Assembly: GCF_014196125.1 (NCBI RefSeq) | Contig: NZ_JACIDA010000001.1 | Coordinates: 496,001 to 560,000 of the forward strand | Length of the DNA stretch: 64,000 nt | Reading direction: 5' to 3' | From: Brevundimonas mediterranea | Lineage (GTDB): Bacteria > Pseudomonadota > Alphaproteobacteria > Caulobacterales > Caulobacteraceae | Shown: positions 40,088-48,338 of the stretch, in pieces | Layout: every line of letters starts with the position of its first letter | Numbering within the stretch: the first letter of the stretch is position 1 | Program-made: the position numbers and the translations under genes | The notes under the pieces: model-generated | What the model saw: the letters and a program-made list of their open reading frames with translations, nothing else | Database searches by the model: none | Told to the model about the DNA's origin: nothing

Positions 40088-42514
40088 GTGATCGACGCCC
40101 AGCCGCCTTCCTATTATTCCGCCGCGTCAGAGGCTGCGTTCGAGGTGATTCAGACCGCACCTCCGTCGCCGGCGCTGAACCCTTCCGGCCGCGACGTCTA
40201 CCTGGGCGGCCCCCTGAAGGACGGCCCCTTCATCCTGGGCGAGATTTCTTACCTGCTGACCGCCGACGCGCGTATCCAGGTGGACGTCGATCCGCTTCTG
40301 GACCTGCTTCAGCCCGTGATTTCGCCCGCCTCCTGGCAGGCGCTGGCCAGCGCCCTGGCGGGCCGGCAGCGGGTCTCGACCGTCGAACTGACGGACCTCG
40401 GCTTTCCGATCGCCTATGATCCGGCCACCTTCGGTCTGACGCTGTCGATCAGCCCCGATGTGCGGCCCAGAACCAGCCTGAGCATTTCCGGGGGACGTGA
40501 ACAGTTTCGCGGCCCCGTGGCCAAGCCCGCGAACCTTTCGGCCTATGTGACCACCTATCTGACGACTGACTATGTACATGTGGGCGAAGACACCGGCTTC
40601 GGCACGCCCAGCCTGCTGATCGACAGCGCGGTCCGATTCCGGGGGGTCGTCCTCGAGAACGAAGCGACCCTGGAGGATTCGTTCATCCGCGAGGGTACGC
40701 GTCTGGTCTACGACGACGTCGCACGCACCGGGCGCTGGACGGCCGGTGATCTGAGACCCCAGGCGCGGGGTTTTTCGGGGGCCAGCCCTATCGCGGGCCT
40801 GTCGCTGGAGCGGGTCTACGCCGATCTCGATCCCCAACGGAACATCCAGCCGAGGGGCCAACGGTCCTTCACCCTGGTACGGCCTTCGACGGTGGAGGTG
40901 TTCATAAACGGCCGCTCGGTTCAGCAGACGCGGCTGAACCCCGGATCCTACGACGTCAGCGATTTTCCCTTCGCCCAGGGCGGCAATGACGTGCGGCTGG
41001 TGATCCGCGATGATGCGGGCGTCGAAAGCGTCTTCTCTTTCTCCATCTTCTTTGACCGAAGCCTGCTTGCGGCCGGCTTGACGGAATTCGGCTTCTACGC
41101 GGGCACACGGACCGACTTCGACCAGGACGGCCGGGAATACACGGGCGATGCGGCGGGATCGGGCTTCTATCGGCGCGGCCTCACCGACGATCTGACGGCG
41201 GGGGCCAACTTCCAGGCCAGCGCACGTGGCGGCGTAGTGGGCGGTGAAATCGTCTGGGCGGCGCCGATCGGCACGATCGGCATGAATCTGGCTGGATCGT
41301 CCATCACCGATATCGGCGAAGGCTATGCGCTGAACCTCAGCTTCGAACGCGTTTTCGGCGCCGACCGAAGCAGCGCTCGTTCCCTGAACGCCACGGTCCA
41401 AACCGTCAGTGAATCCTTCGCCACGCCCGGTGTCGAACTGGCGGACAATCCCTTCGCCTATGAGGCCGGGGTCACCTATTCGCAGTCGATCGGCACGACC
41501 CAGTATGTGTCGGCGGACGTCTTCTATTCCGTGGGGCGGGGCGCACGAGAAGACCAGGCGTCGGCCCGCGCGAGCTACGGCTGGCGCGCGAGCGGCCGGC
41601 TGCTGTTCAACGCCGAAGCAAATTTCGAAAAGCGTCAGGACCGCACCGAGACCGGCATCCGGTTCGGCCTCACCTATCGCATGGGCTCCTACGCCAGCGC
41701 GACGGCCGAGGTCGACAGCCGCCGCAATCGGGCGCGGGTCGGATACCAGACCTCGCGCGGACGGGGCGTCGGCTCCTGGAGCGCGGCGGCGAACCTAGAC
41801 ACGTCTGAAGACGCGGCCGGGGTCAACGGATCCTTCACCGCCCTGCTGAACCGCGCCGAGATCGGCGGGTCCCATCTGACGTCGTTCAACGCCGACAGCG
41901 GCGAAATCTCGGATCAGCGGACCTCGTTCCGGGCCGGGAGCGCGCTGGTCTACGCCGACGGCAAGGTGGCCGTGTCGCGTCCGATCTACGACAGCTTCGC
42001 CCTGTTCGCGCCTCACGCCAGCCTGAACGATTCCCAAGTCTATGTGGAGCCCCGCGAAGGGAACTACACTGCGCGGTCCGGTCGGCTGGGCGGGGCCGTG
42101 ACGCCTGAACTCAGCGCCTATTCGCCGCGCACGGTGACGTTCGACGTGCCGGATGCGCCCACCGGCTACGACATCGGCGCCGGCTCGGTGCAACTGCTGC
42201 CGCCCTACCGTTCCGGCTATCTGATCACCGTCGGTTCGGACTATTCGGTCTCGGCCACCGGCCAGCTTGTCCAGGCGGACGGCGCGCCGCTGAAGCTTCT
42301 GGTCGGCACGGCCTATGAAATGGCGCGACCTGATCAACCCGGCGTGCGGATGTTCACGAACAACTCCGGCCGCTTCGCCGTTCAAGGCCTTCGGCCGGGC
42401 CGTTGGCGGATCGAGGCCGGGATCGACGGCGCGCAGACCTATATGATCGTCATCCCCGCTGGCGCGGACGGCCTGGTCCGTCTGGGCGTCATCACACCGG
42501 AGCCCCGCCCATGA
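40088..42514 (+). CDS. Outer-membrane pilus usher (FimD/CsuD-like), no signal peptide in frame
   Basis: A protein of 808 residues. The N-terminal domain (DVYLGGPLKDGPFILGEISY) is followed by the beta-barrel with the usher signature FSGASPIAGLSLERVYAD and FTLVRPSTVEVFINGRSV. The plug region includes LNPGSYDVSDFPFAQGGNDV, then a C-terminal domain (GRFAVQGLRPGRWRIE). The only possible start is GTG 40088, since in-frame stops lie just upstream (last at 40061-40063). Its first 30 residues (MIDAQPPSYYSAASEAAFEV) are not hydrophobic, so the secretion signal expected for an outer-membrane protein is missing. The ATG of the tip gene overlaps its stop. Confidence 0.85.
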   Translation: MIDAQPPSYYSAASEAAFEVIQTAPPSPALNPSGRDVYLGGPLKDGPFILGEISYLLTADARIQVDVDPLLDLLQPVISPASWQALASALAGRQRVSTVELTDLGFPIAYDPATFGLTLSISPDVRPRTSLSISGGREQFRGPVAKPANLSAYVTTYLTTDYVHVGEDTGFGTPSLLIDSAVRFRGVVLENEATLEDSFIREGTRLVYDDVARTGRWTAGDLRPQARGFSGASPIAGLSLERVYADLDPQRNIQPRGQRSFTLVRPSTVEVFINGRSVQQTRLNPGSYDVSDFPFAQGGNDVRLVIRDDAGVESVFSFSIFFDRSLLAAGLTEFGFYAGTRTDFDQDGREYTGDAAGSGFYRRGLTDDLTAGANFQASARGGVVGGEIVWAAPIGTIGMNLAGSSITDIGEGYALNLSFERVFGADRSSARSLNATVQTVSESFATPGVELADNPFAYEAGVTYSQSIGTTQYVSADVFYSVGRGAREDQASARASYGWRASGRLLFNAEANFEKRQDRTETGIRFGLTYRMGSYASATAEVDSRRNRARVGYQTSRGRGVGSWSAAANLDTSEDAAGVNGSFTALLNRAEIGGSHLTSFNADSGEISDQRTSFRAGSALVYADGKVAVSRPIYDSFALFAPHASLNDSQVYVEPREGNYTARSGRLGGAVTPELSAYSPRTVTFDVPDAPTGYDIGAGSVQLLPPYRSGYLITVGSDYSVSATGQLVQADGAPLKLLVGTAYEMARPDQPGVRMFTNNSGRFAVQGLRPGRWRIEAGIDGAQTYMIVIPAGADGLVRLGVITPEPRP

Positions 42515-43461
42515 AGATCGTTTTGCCGACCGGTCTCGCCGCGCTCACCCTGATGTTCGCGCCCGCCGCCGCACAGGCCGGATGCGCCGGGTTCGAGTCG
42601 CAGGGAACGGGCCTGTCCGTTCGCTACGATCCGTTCTCGGGTGCGCCTATCAATCATGCATTCAACATCCGGGTCAGCCGGACCGATCCCTCCGTGACGG
42701 CTGTCCGCTTCATCCTGGTCGACCCCGACCCCCGGGGCGGTCGTTCGCAGTTCGGGGCGGGGGGGCCACAGGGCTACGATGTCGAATGGGCGCGTGACTC
42801 TTCCCGCCCGGTGTTTTTCAGCGGCGCAGAACAGCCCAATGCGACCAATGGGGCCGTCGTCAGCTTCAAGACCGGGCCTGCGGGCGACGTCGTCAACGAG
42901 AGTTTCCGGCTGATGGCGCCGGCCGGCCAGTCTGTCGGATCAGGAGACTATTACGAACCGCTTGAGGTCCGTTACGTCTGCTACTCGGGCGAGGAGCGGC
43001 TAGACGCGGCGGAGATCCAACAGGGTGGCCGGGTCGCGCTGGATCTGGAAACGCCCGACATGATTTCGGCCTTTATCGGATCCGCAGGCATGCGACGGGG
43101 CGAGATCGACCTGGGCGTCCTCAATCCCGATCAGTCCTCCAGCGGCACCGTGGTCGTGACCGCGCAATCGACGTCGCCCTACGAGTTGAGCGTGTCGTCG
43201 AAATGGGGCGTGCTGCGTCGCGGCGACGCGGATACCGCCGGCCTTCGCTATTCGATGCGTCTGGGCGGAGTTCCGGTCGAGGCGGGGGCGGCTCTGGTGT
43301 GCGACCGCACACCGGCGCCGTCTGGCCGCAGCCATCCGCTGCAGGTCACGGTCAGCGGCGAGGACGTGTCCGCCCAGCCCGCCGGCGCCTACAGCGACGT
43401 TGTCACCCTGACCTTTTCTCCGCGGCTCGGACTTTCGCCCGGCGCCGGCTGTTCCATCTAG
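42511..43461 (+). CDS. Two-domain SCPU tip adhesin (CsuE-like)
   Basis: A secreted protein of 316 residues with leader MKIVLPTGLAALTLMFAPAA (cleavage near AQAG). The N-terminal domain (residues 20-170) has SVRYDPFSGAPINHAFNIRV, and the C-terminal SCPU domain (residues 170-316) ends PAGAYSDVVTLTFSPRLG. Tip adhesins of archaic pili have just this two-domain layout and come last in the operon. ATG 42511 overlaps the usher stop (ATGA). The distal domain would contact the surface; no ligand can be assigned. It converges with the orphan pilin gene, with a four-base overlap. Confidence 0.82.
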   Translation: MKIVLPTGLAALTLMFAPAAAQAGCAGFESQGTGLSVRYDPFSGAPINHAFNIRVSRTDPSVTAVRFILVDPDPRGGRSQFGAGGPQGYDVEWARDSSRPVFFSGAEQPNATNGAVVSFKTGPAGDVVNESFRLMAPAGQSVGSGDYYEPLEVRYVCYSGEERLDAAEIQQGGRVALDLETPDMISAFIGSAGMRRGEIDLGVLNPDQSSSGTVVVTAQSTSPYELSVSSKWGVLRRGDADTAGLRYSMRLGGVPVEAGAALVCDRTPAPSGRSHPLQVTVSGEDVSAQPAGAYSDVVTLTFSPRLGLSPGAGCSI

Positions 43462-43892
43462 AAGATCATGCCCTTGGCTTCGGCCCGCAGGCTCAGGCTC
43501 ATGCCGTCCTGAGGCGACGACAGGATGATCCCGAGGTCGCGCTGGCGGAACGCCGGCTGATTGCTGTCGATGATGACCGTCTGGGTGGCCGTCGAGGAGA
43601 GCGGCACGCGCTGGCCGTCGATCACGGCGAAGGCGTCGATCAGACCGGCGGGGTGGTTGAGGATCAGGCGATAGCCCTCGACGTTGTTGCAGAGCTCGGT
43701 CATTCGGCCCAGGCCGGTTTCGCCGGTTTCGAAGGCGGGGATGACGGCCGCGCCGACCTCGACCCGGCAGATGGTTCGAGCTGTCGCTCGAATGCCGATC
43801 GAAACCCCGCCGGCGAGGGCAGGGGCGACGCCCAGCAGGGAGATGGCCGCTGCGAGCGTGGCCGTTTTCAGAATGTCAGAGCGCGAAACCAT
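43458..43892 (-). CDS. Secreted orphan pilin-like (SCPU-type) protein
   Basis: A 144-residue secreted protein on the opposite strand. The leader MVSRSDILKTATLAAAISLL is cleaved near ALAG. The mature start GGVSIGIRATARTICRVEVGA resembles the donor-strand segment of SCPU pilins. One Cys pair (ICRVEV and ELCNNVEG) and a final beta strand (SLSLRAEAKGMIF) fit a small Ig-like pilin fold, though sequence support is weaker than for the operon subunits. It might be a minor, regulatory or capping subunit. The gene converges on the tip adhesin gene with a four-base overlap, and the AraC-type gene is just upstream. Confidence 0.65.
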   Translation of the reverse strand: MVSRSDILKTATLAAAISLLGVAPALAGGVSIGIRATARTICRVEVGAAVIPAFETGETGLGRMTELCNNVEGYRLILNHPAGLIDAFAVIDGQRVPLSSTATQTVIIDSNQPAFRQRDLGIILSSPQDGMSLSLRAEAKGMIF

Positions 43893-43972
43893 CAGGCGTC
43901 CCTCCAGGAGCGAGGCTTCACATTTATCCGCTCCGCCTGAAAGTCACTTTAACCGGCGTGGTCAACGCCTGT

Positions 43973-44965
43973 TTACCTTACCTCGACCATCCAGGACGCC
44001 CACCGCCGTTTGATCGTCTCCAGGCGACGCGTCGGGTCATCGACCATCTGGCGGTAGGCGGCGGGGGACATGCCGAAGCGGGCGCGGAAACGGCTGCGCA
44101 TGTCAGCCTCGTTTTTGAAAGCGTATCGGAGCGCCAGTTCGGCGAGCGGCGTGGTGTCGTCCGAACGATCCAGCGTGGTGCGAACCGCCGCCAGCCGTCG
44201 GCTTTGAATGAAACTGTCCACGCCGCCGTGGGGCGCGAGCAGCCGGTATAGCGTGGCCCTGGAAACGCCGGTCTCCCTGGCGATGACGCCTGCATTGAGC
44301 CCGGGATCGCCGAGACCTTGCTCGATGATCCTCTGGATGGCCTCGCGGCGATCAAATTCCATCCGCCGTTTCGAAGCCGTGGCGCCGCCGCCTGTCGGGC
44401 CGACGGCAAGACCGAGCAGATCCACAAAGGTCCGGGACACCGTCGGAAGCGCATCATGCTCGAGTGCACCGGCCCGGCGAGACAAGGAAAGAAGATAGTC
44501 CCCCAGCAGGCCGGCCTGATCGGGGTCCAGCACCCGGCCATGCAGGCCGTTTGCGGCGCCGGCCGCCGCCTCGATCAGATCACGGGCCACGCTGACCGTG
44601 ATCAGACGTCCATCCGGGATCGTGGTTCGGGTCTGTCGGCGAAGATCCTGAAGCACCAGGTCGCCCGGGCGGGCCTGATCGAAACCGCTGACCTCGCTGC
44701 CGATGAGAACGCCCTCGACTACCAGATGAACGACGAAATGGGAAAAGCCGTTGAGACCGACGCGCTGCGCCGGACGGGCGTGCCCGACGCCCGTCAGCCG
44801 ACGATCAAACAGGATAAGACGATCCAGCCGATGAGCCGTGACTTGAGCGGACACGGCCTGTCCGCTTGAGACCACGTCCGCGCCGCCGTCATAGAGGCCG
44901 CGATAGGCTTCGGCGGCTTCGGGCGGCGTCAGGCCTTGAGTCGAAAAGCTGAAGCTTTCGATCAT
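43973..44965 (-). CDS. AraC-family transcriptional regulator
   Basis: A 330-residue regulator. An AraC-type N-terminal ligand/dimerisation domain (residues 20-180) precedes a C-terminal double helix-turn-helix (residues 220-325). The HTH region includes GVIARETGVSRATLYRLLAP and the LRYAFKNEADMRSRFRARFG signature with SPAAYRQM. It is divergently transcribed from the LuxR-type gene and lies next to the orphan pilin gene, so it is a candidate regulator of the pilus locus. The inducer is unknown. Confidence 0.85.
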   Translation of the reverse strand: MIESFSFSTQGLTPPEAAEAYRGLYDGGADVVSSGQAVSAQVTAHRLDRLILFDRRLTGVGHARPAQRVGLNGFSHFVVHLVVEGVLIGSEVSGFDQARPGDLVLQDLRRQTRTTIPDGRLITVSVARDLIEAAAGAANGLHGRVLDPDQAGLLGDYLLSLSRRAGALEHDALPTVSRTFVDLLGLAVGPTGGGATASKRRMEFDRREAIQRIIEQGLGDPGLNAGVIARETGVSRATLYRLLAPHGGVDSFIQSRRLAAVRTTLDRSDDTTPLAELALRYAFKNEADMRSRFRARFGMSPAAYRQMVDDPTRRLETIKRRWASWMVEVR

Positions 44966-45244
44966 GATCCGGCGTTGGCCCGTCGGGGGCTCCGCACGTG
45001 GTCTGTCGGAAGCGATCCTGAACGCCCAACGGGCAAGACGGAAAGGGGGGAGATGAATCCCTGTATGGTACGCGGCACTGACTATCCTGATCTCGGCGAG
45101 ATTGTGATGCAGGATTGGCGCCGTCCTCAGCAGACGAGGCGAATCCGATCCTCCAGTCTCAATCGTGAGATCGACGGCGCAATACCCACACTTGGGGACG
45201 GGGCGTACTTATAGCCAAGCCAGACTATTAATCCCTGGTAAATC
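44966..45244. other. Divergent control region between the AraC and LuxR-type genes
   Basis: These 279 bases hold no convincing gene; a 92-codon open frame starting at 44936 has no domain and poor codon structure. They contain the second copy of the shared 18-bp motif and an imperfect CtrA-like site TTAA-N7-TAAA at 45228-45242 that touches the start of the LuxR-type gene. Confidence 0.5.
45182..45199 (+). promoter_or_regulatory. 18-bp motif shared with the pilus promoter (site B)
   Basis: Here the core is a perfect dyad, CCCA-CACT-TGGG (45185-45196), inside a match to the pilus-promoter copy at 14 of 18 positions. It lies 45 bases before the LuxR-type start, a position suited to autoregulation. 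Confidence 0.4.
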
Positions 45245-45862
45245 ATGTCGCCCCCGATGACTTCTCGGCTCGTTGCGCTGGCAGGCGCAGCTGGACGGGA
45301 AGATGAGACTCCCTCTCTTCACCTGTCCCGTTGGTTCGCCAACCACGCCATCGCCTGCCTTTTCCTTTCCGCACAGACCCTGGAGGTGCTGGATGCGAAC
45401 GCCGCGGCCATCCGCCTCGTCGATGCGTCTGACGAACTCGCGCTCAGCAGCGGCAAGCTGGTGGTCCGGGGCAAGGCGGCTGCGGAACAGTTCCGCCGGT
45501 TCGTCTACAGCCTCGACGGAGCCCCCGAGATCCACATGGTCGGCGATCACCACAGGCCGCTTCTCATGCGCGTGGAAAGGGTCGACGAGACCGAGGTGAT
45601 CGCCGTTCAGCTCTTCCCGATCGCTCCGGACGAGGATCAAAGCCTGTGGGCGAACATGGGCGTGATCTTCGGCCTGACGCCGTCGGAGGATCGTCTGATC
45701 AAGCTTCTGGTCGGCGGCGCCAATATCAAGACCCTGTCCGAAGAGCTCGGCATCAGTGTCGAGACCGCGCGGACGCACGTCCGGCGCTCCTATCTGAAGA
45801 TCGGGGTGAGCAATCGCGAGCAACTGTTCGCCGCCGTCGCGCCCTACCGTCTGAAAGGCTGA
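45245..45862 (+). CDS. LuxR/GerE-type transcriptional regulator with PAS-like N-terminal domain
   Basis: A 205-residue protein. Residues 20-125 form a PAS-like sensor region (NHAIACLFLSAQTLEVLDAN). Residues 139-203 form a GerE-type helix-turn-helix (LTPSEDRLIKLLVGGANIKT, LGISVETARTHVRRSYLKIG). There is no receiver domain, so it is not a classical response regulator; a small-molecule or redox signal is possible. ATG 45245 has no clear Shine-Dalgarno sequence. Placement next to the AraC gene and the shared promoter motif suggest a role in pilus control. It is convergent with the TonB receptor gene. Confidence 0.82.
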   Translation: MSPPMTSRLVALAGAAGREDETPSLHLSRWFANHAIACLFLSAQTLEVLDANAAAIRLVDASDELALSSGKLVVRGKAAAEQFRRFVYSLDGAPEIHMVGDHHRPLLMRVERVDETEVIAVQLFPIAPDEDQSLWANMGVIFGLTPSEDRLIKLLVGGANIKTLSEELGISVETARTHVRRSYLKIGVSNREQLFAAVAPYRLKG

Positions 45863-45901
45863 CCCCCCGGACGGCGCGATTCTGCTCAGGCTGACGAGAA
45901 T

Positions 45902-45930
45902 GGGGCGGCGCGCTGATGCGACGCCGCCCC
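45902..45930. terminator. Hairpin between convergent genes, possible bidirectional terminator
   Basis: GGGGCGGCG (45902-45910) and CGCCGCCCC (45922-45930) form a 9-bp GC-rich stem around an 11-base loop. It lies between the stops of the LuxR-type gene and the TonB receptor gene. No T-run is present on either side, so termination is only tentative. Confidence 0.35.
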
Positions 45931-45949
45931 GACACGGTTTCCGCCCGGA

Positions 45950-47995
45950 TCAGAAGCGGTAGGCGACGCCGACCCGCAGGTTGCGACCCGGCAGAGGCGC
46001 GATGTCCTTGAGGAAGGAGACGTGTTCGCGGGCTTCCTCGTCGGTCAGGTTGCGCGCCTCGGCGAAGATGGTGACGTTTCGATCCGTCAGCGGACGCCAG
46101 GCGGCGGCCAGGTTCAGCAGGGTGTAGTCGTCGGTCGGCAGTTCGTATTCGTTCGCGACCCGGTCCTGTTCCCCGACATGGCGCACCTCGACGCTGGCGT
46201 CGAACGGGGTTGAACTCCAGGCCACGCGGCCGGTCAGGGAATAGGGCGGAATACGCGCTGCCGGACCCAGGTCCGTCTGGGCATGGACAAAGTCGGCGGC
46301 GGCTTCCAGCGACAGTTTGCGGTCGCCGTTCTGCCAGACCGCGTAGGAGCCTTCGGCTTCGAGACCATAGAAACGGGCGTCGGTCTGGACGAACTGATAG
46401 ACCGGGAATTCCTCGTTCTCTTCCTCGAACAGGAAGGTCTCGCCGGTGGCCCGCTCGTCGATGAATCCGTCGTACCAGGAGTGGTAGACGTGCAGGTCGC
46501 CTGTGAACCGTCCACGATCATAGTGCGCGGTGGCCTCGAGCGTGTTGACCTTTTCGCTGTTCAGATTGACGTCACCGGTCTCGTAGGCGGCGGTGGCGAT
46601 GTGCACCCCGTCGGCGAAAAGCTCCACCTCGCTGGGCGCGCGTTCGTTGTGCGCCAGGCTCAGGCCCAGGAACAGGCCGGGCGCGGGCCGCAGGAAGGCG
46701 GCGGCCGAGGCCGACCAGTTGTCGAACGTGCGGTCCACCTGGCGGTCTTCGCCGATCGGCGTGGCGCTCAGTTCGCGACGATCATAACGCAGACCGCCCT
46801 CGAAGCCGTAACCCTGGCGGTCCAGACGCTGGACCGTGTAGACGCCCAGTTCGTCGATGTCGGTTGTGGGAACGAAGGCTTCCTCGCCGATGGCCTGGAA
46901 GTTGCGCGAAAGGGACTGAACCCCGACCGCGCCGTTCCAATCGCCGCGCTTGCGTTGCACCAGGTCGGCGCGGCCTTCCCAGCCGTCCGAGTTGAAGACG
47001 GTGCCGGGCTGGCCGACATCCTCAAACTCGGTGTGGGTGTATTCAGCGTGGCCGTAGGATCCGCGCAAGGCCGAGAAGGGGCCGTCGTCGAAGCGATATT
47101 CGCCCCGGACGTCATAGCGTTCCTGGTTCAGCTTGATGAAGACGGTTTCCTCGGCGACCGTGCCGTATTCACTGTCGGTATTCTTGTACGAGGCGCCCAG
47201 GAAGCCCTTGTCGCCGATATAGGATCCGCCGACGCCCCAGGCCTCCAGATCCGAATAGCTGTTGGGCTGGGATCCGCCTTCGCCCCGATCCACGCCGTCG
47301 GCGGCGGCCTTGCGGGCGGACAGGGCCGGGGCGGGAATGTCGTAATCGTCCGACTTGCGCTTCACGCCGTCGATGTTGAAGGCGAAATTGCCGCGGCCGA
47401 GGGTGACGCGGCCGAAAGCGCTGCGGCCGTCGTCGACGCTGGACGCCTGGGTGGAGACGACGCCCGAGATACCGCCCTCAGGAATTGCAGTTGGGATGCG
47501 TTCGTCGATGACGTTGACCACACCGCCGATGGCCGATCCGCCATAAACCAGCGTCGCCGGTCCGCGGATGATTTCGATGCGGCTGGCCTCGGCCGGGTCT
47601 GTGGCCACGGCGTGGTCGGGCGAGACTGAACTGGCGTCGATCAAGCCGATGCCGTTGGTCAACACCTGCACGCGGGGGCCGGAGAGACCGCGAATGACCG
47701 GGCGGCTCGCGCCGGGGGCGAAGTCGGTCGAACGGATGCCGGGGCGAGTGCTGACCAGATCGCCCAGGGAAACGGCCGGCGCGGTGGCCAGGGTCTGGGC
47801 GTCGATCACGTCTGTGGCGATCGTCGTGGCGCGCTGGCTTATGCCATAGGGCGCGCCGGTGACGATGATGTCGTCAAGATCGACGGGCTTGGCGGTGGTC
47901 TGGGTCGAGGCGGTCTGGGCCGAAGCGGCGCCCGCGAACAAGGCGGAGGCGGCGGCTCCAAGCAGCAAGGAGCGGGAGGAGGAATTCAGACGCAT
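45950..47995 (-). CDS. TonB-dependent receptor, ZnuD-like (candidate zinc receptor)
   Basis: An outer-membrane transporter of 681 residues. The leader ends AGAASAQ. A TonB-box-like segment (DLDDIIVTGAPYG) precedes the plug domain (residues 50-165), and a 22-strand barrel ends in the C-terminal aromatic GRNLRVGVAYRF. The plug contains RPVIRGLSGPRVQVLTNGI, DASSVSPDHAV and RIEIIRGPATLVYGGSAIGG, which resembles the ZnuD zinc-receptor group. A perfect GTTAT-N3-ATAAC site sits upstream, as expected for Zur. There is no His-rich loop, so copper or another ligand is possible. No TonB/ExbBD genes are nearby. Confidence 0.85.
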   Translation of the reverse strand: MRLNSSSRSLLLGAAASALFAGAASAQTASTQTTAKPVDLDDIIVTGAPYGISQRATTIATDVIDAQTLATAPAVSLGDLVSTRPGIRSTDFAPGASRPVIRGLSGPRVQVLTNGIGLIDASSVSPDHAVATDPAEASRIEIIRGPATLVYGGSAIGGVVNVIDERIPTAIPEGGISGVVSTQASSVDDGRSAFGRVTLGRGNFAFNIDGVKRKSDDYDIPAPALSARKAAADGVDRGEGGSQPNSYSDLEAWGVGGSYIGDKGFLGASYKNTDSEYGTVAEETVFIKLNQERYDVRGEYRFDDGPFSALRGSYGHAEYTHTEFEDVGQPGTVFNSDGWEGRADLVQRKRGDWNGAVGVQSLSRNFQAIGEEAFVPTTDIDELGVYTVQRLDRQGYGFEGGLRYDRRELSATPIGEDRQVDRTFDNWSASAAAFLRPAPGLFLGLSLAHNERAPSEVELFADGVHIATAAYETGDVNLNSEKVNTLEATAHYDRGRFTGDLHVYHSWYDGFIDERATGETFLFEEENEEFPVYQFVQTDARFYGLEAEGSYAVWQNGDRKLSLEAAADFVHAQTDLGPAARIPPYSLTGRVAWSSTPFDASVEVRHVGEQDRVANEYELPTDDYTLLNLAAAWRPLTDRNVTIFAEARNLTDEEAREHVSFLKDIAPLPGRNLRVGVAYRF

Positions 47996-48023
47996 GAGAA
48001 ATCTTTCACCGGAGGGTGAGGTA

Positions 48024-48036
48024 GTTATGAGATAAC
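48024..48036 (-). promoter_or_regulatory. Candidate Zur operator of the TonB receptor gene
   Basis: A perfect inverted repeat, GTTAT-GAG-ATAAC, lies 29 to 41 bases upstream of the receptor ATG (47995). The core resembles the Zur sites reported in Alphaproteobacteria, as I recall them. The region around it is the only AT-rich stretch here. Confidence 0.5.
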
Positions 48037-48143
48037 ATCACATTTGGTCAAGACTGTCGCAGCCCCGCGCGTTTCATCCTCAAGGCCTGTGGCGGATGGG
48101 AGACTGTGGTCGGTGACCTGGAACGGTCAGGCCCCATGAAGGG

Positions 48144-48338
48144 TCAGCCCCGCTCGGCCCACTTCAACAGGGGAATGAGCGGCAGGCCCCAGGCTGTGCC
48201 GCCGACGCCGAAGAACAGGAAGTCGATCCAGGGGGAGGCCGGCAGAAGCCCGCGCAGGGCGATCAGGCCCCAGACCCAGAAGATCAAAAAGGCCAGCACG
48301 CCGACCGCCGCGACGAATCGGCGCGCGCGGGGCGGCAT
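48144..48338 (-). CDS. DUF2842 small membrane protein
   Basis: A 64-residue inner-membrane protein with two hydrophobic segments: ARRFVAAVGVLAFLIFWVWG after the basic N terminus, and WIDFLFFGVGGTAWGLPLIP leading to LLKWAERG. The layout and WGLPLIPLLKW ending fit the DUF2842 family, known mainly from Alphaproteobacteria, with no known function. ATG 48338 shares one base with the stop of the preceding gene (TGATG), so it is coupled to it. Confidence 0.75.
   Translation of the reverse strand: MPPRARRFVAAVGVLAFLIFWVWGLIALRGLLPASPWIDFLFFGVGGTAWGLPLIPLLKWAERG

Noticed and set aside
44936..45214. A 92-codon frame in the AraC/LuxR gap
   Set aside because: No domain or ribosome site, it overlaps the AraC-type gene start, and it contains the shared operator-like motif.
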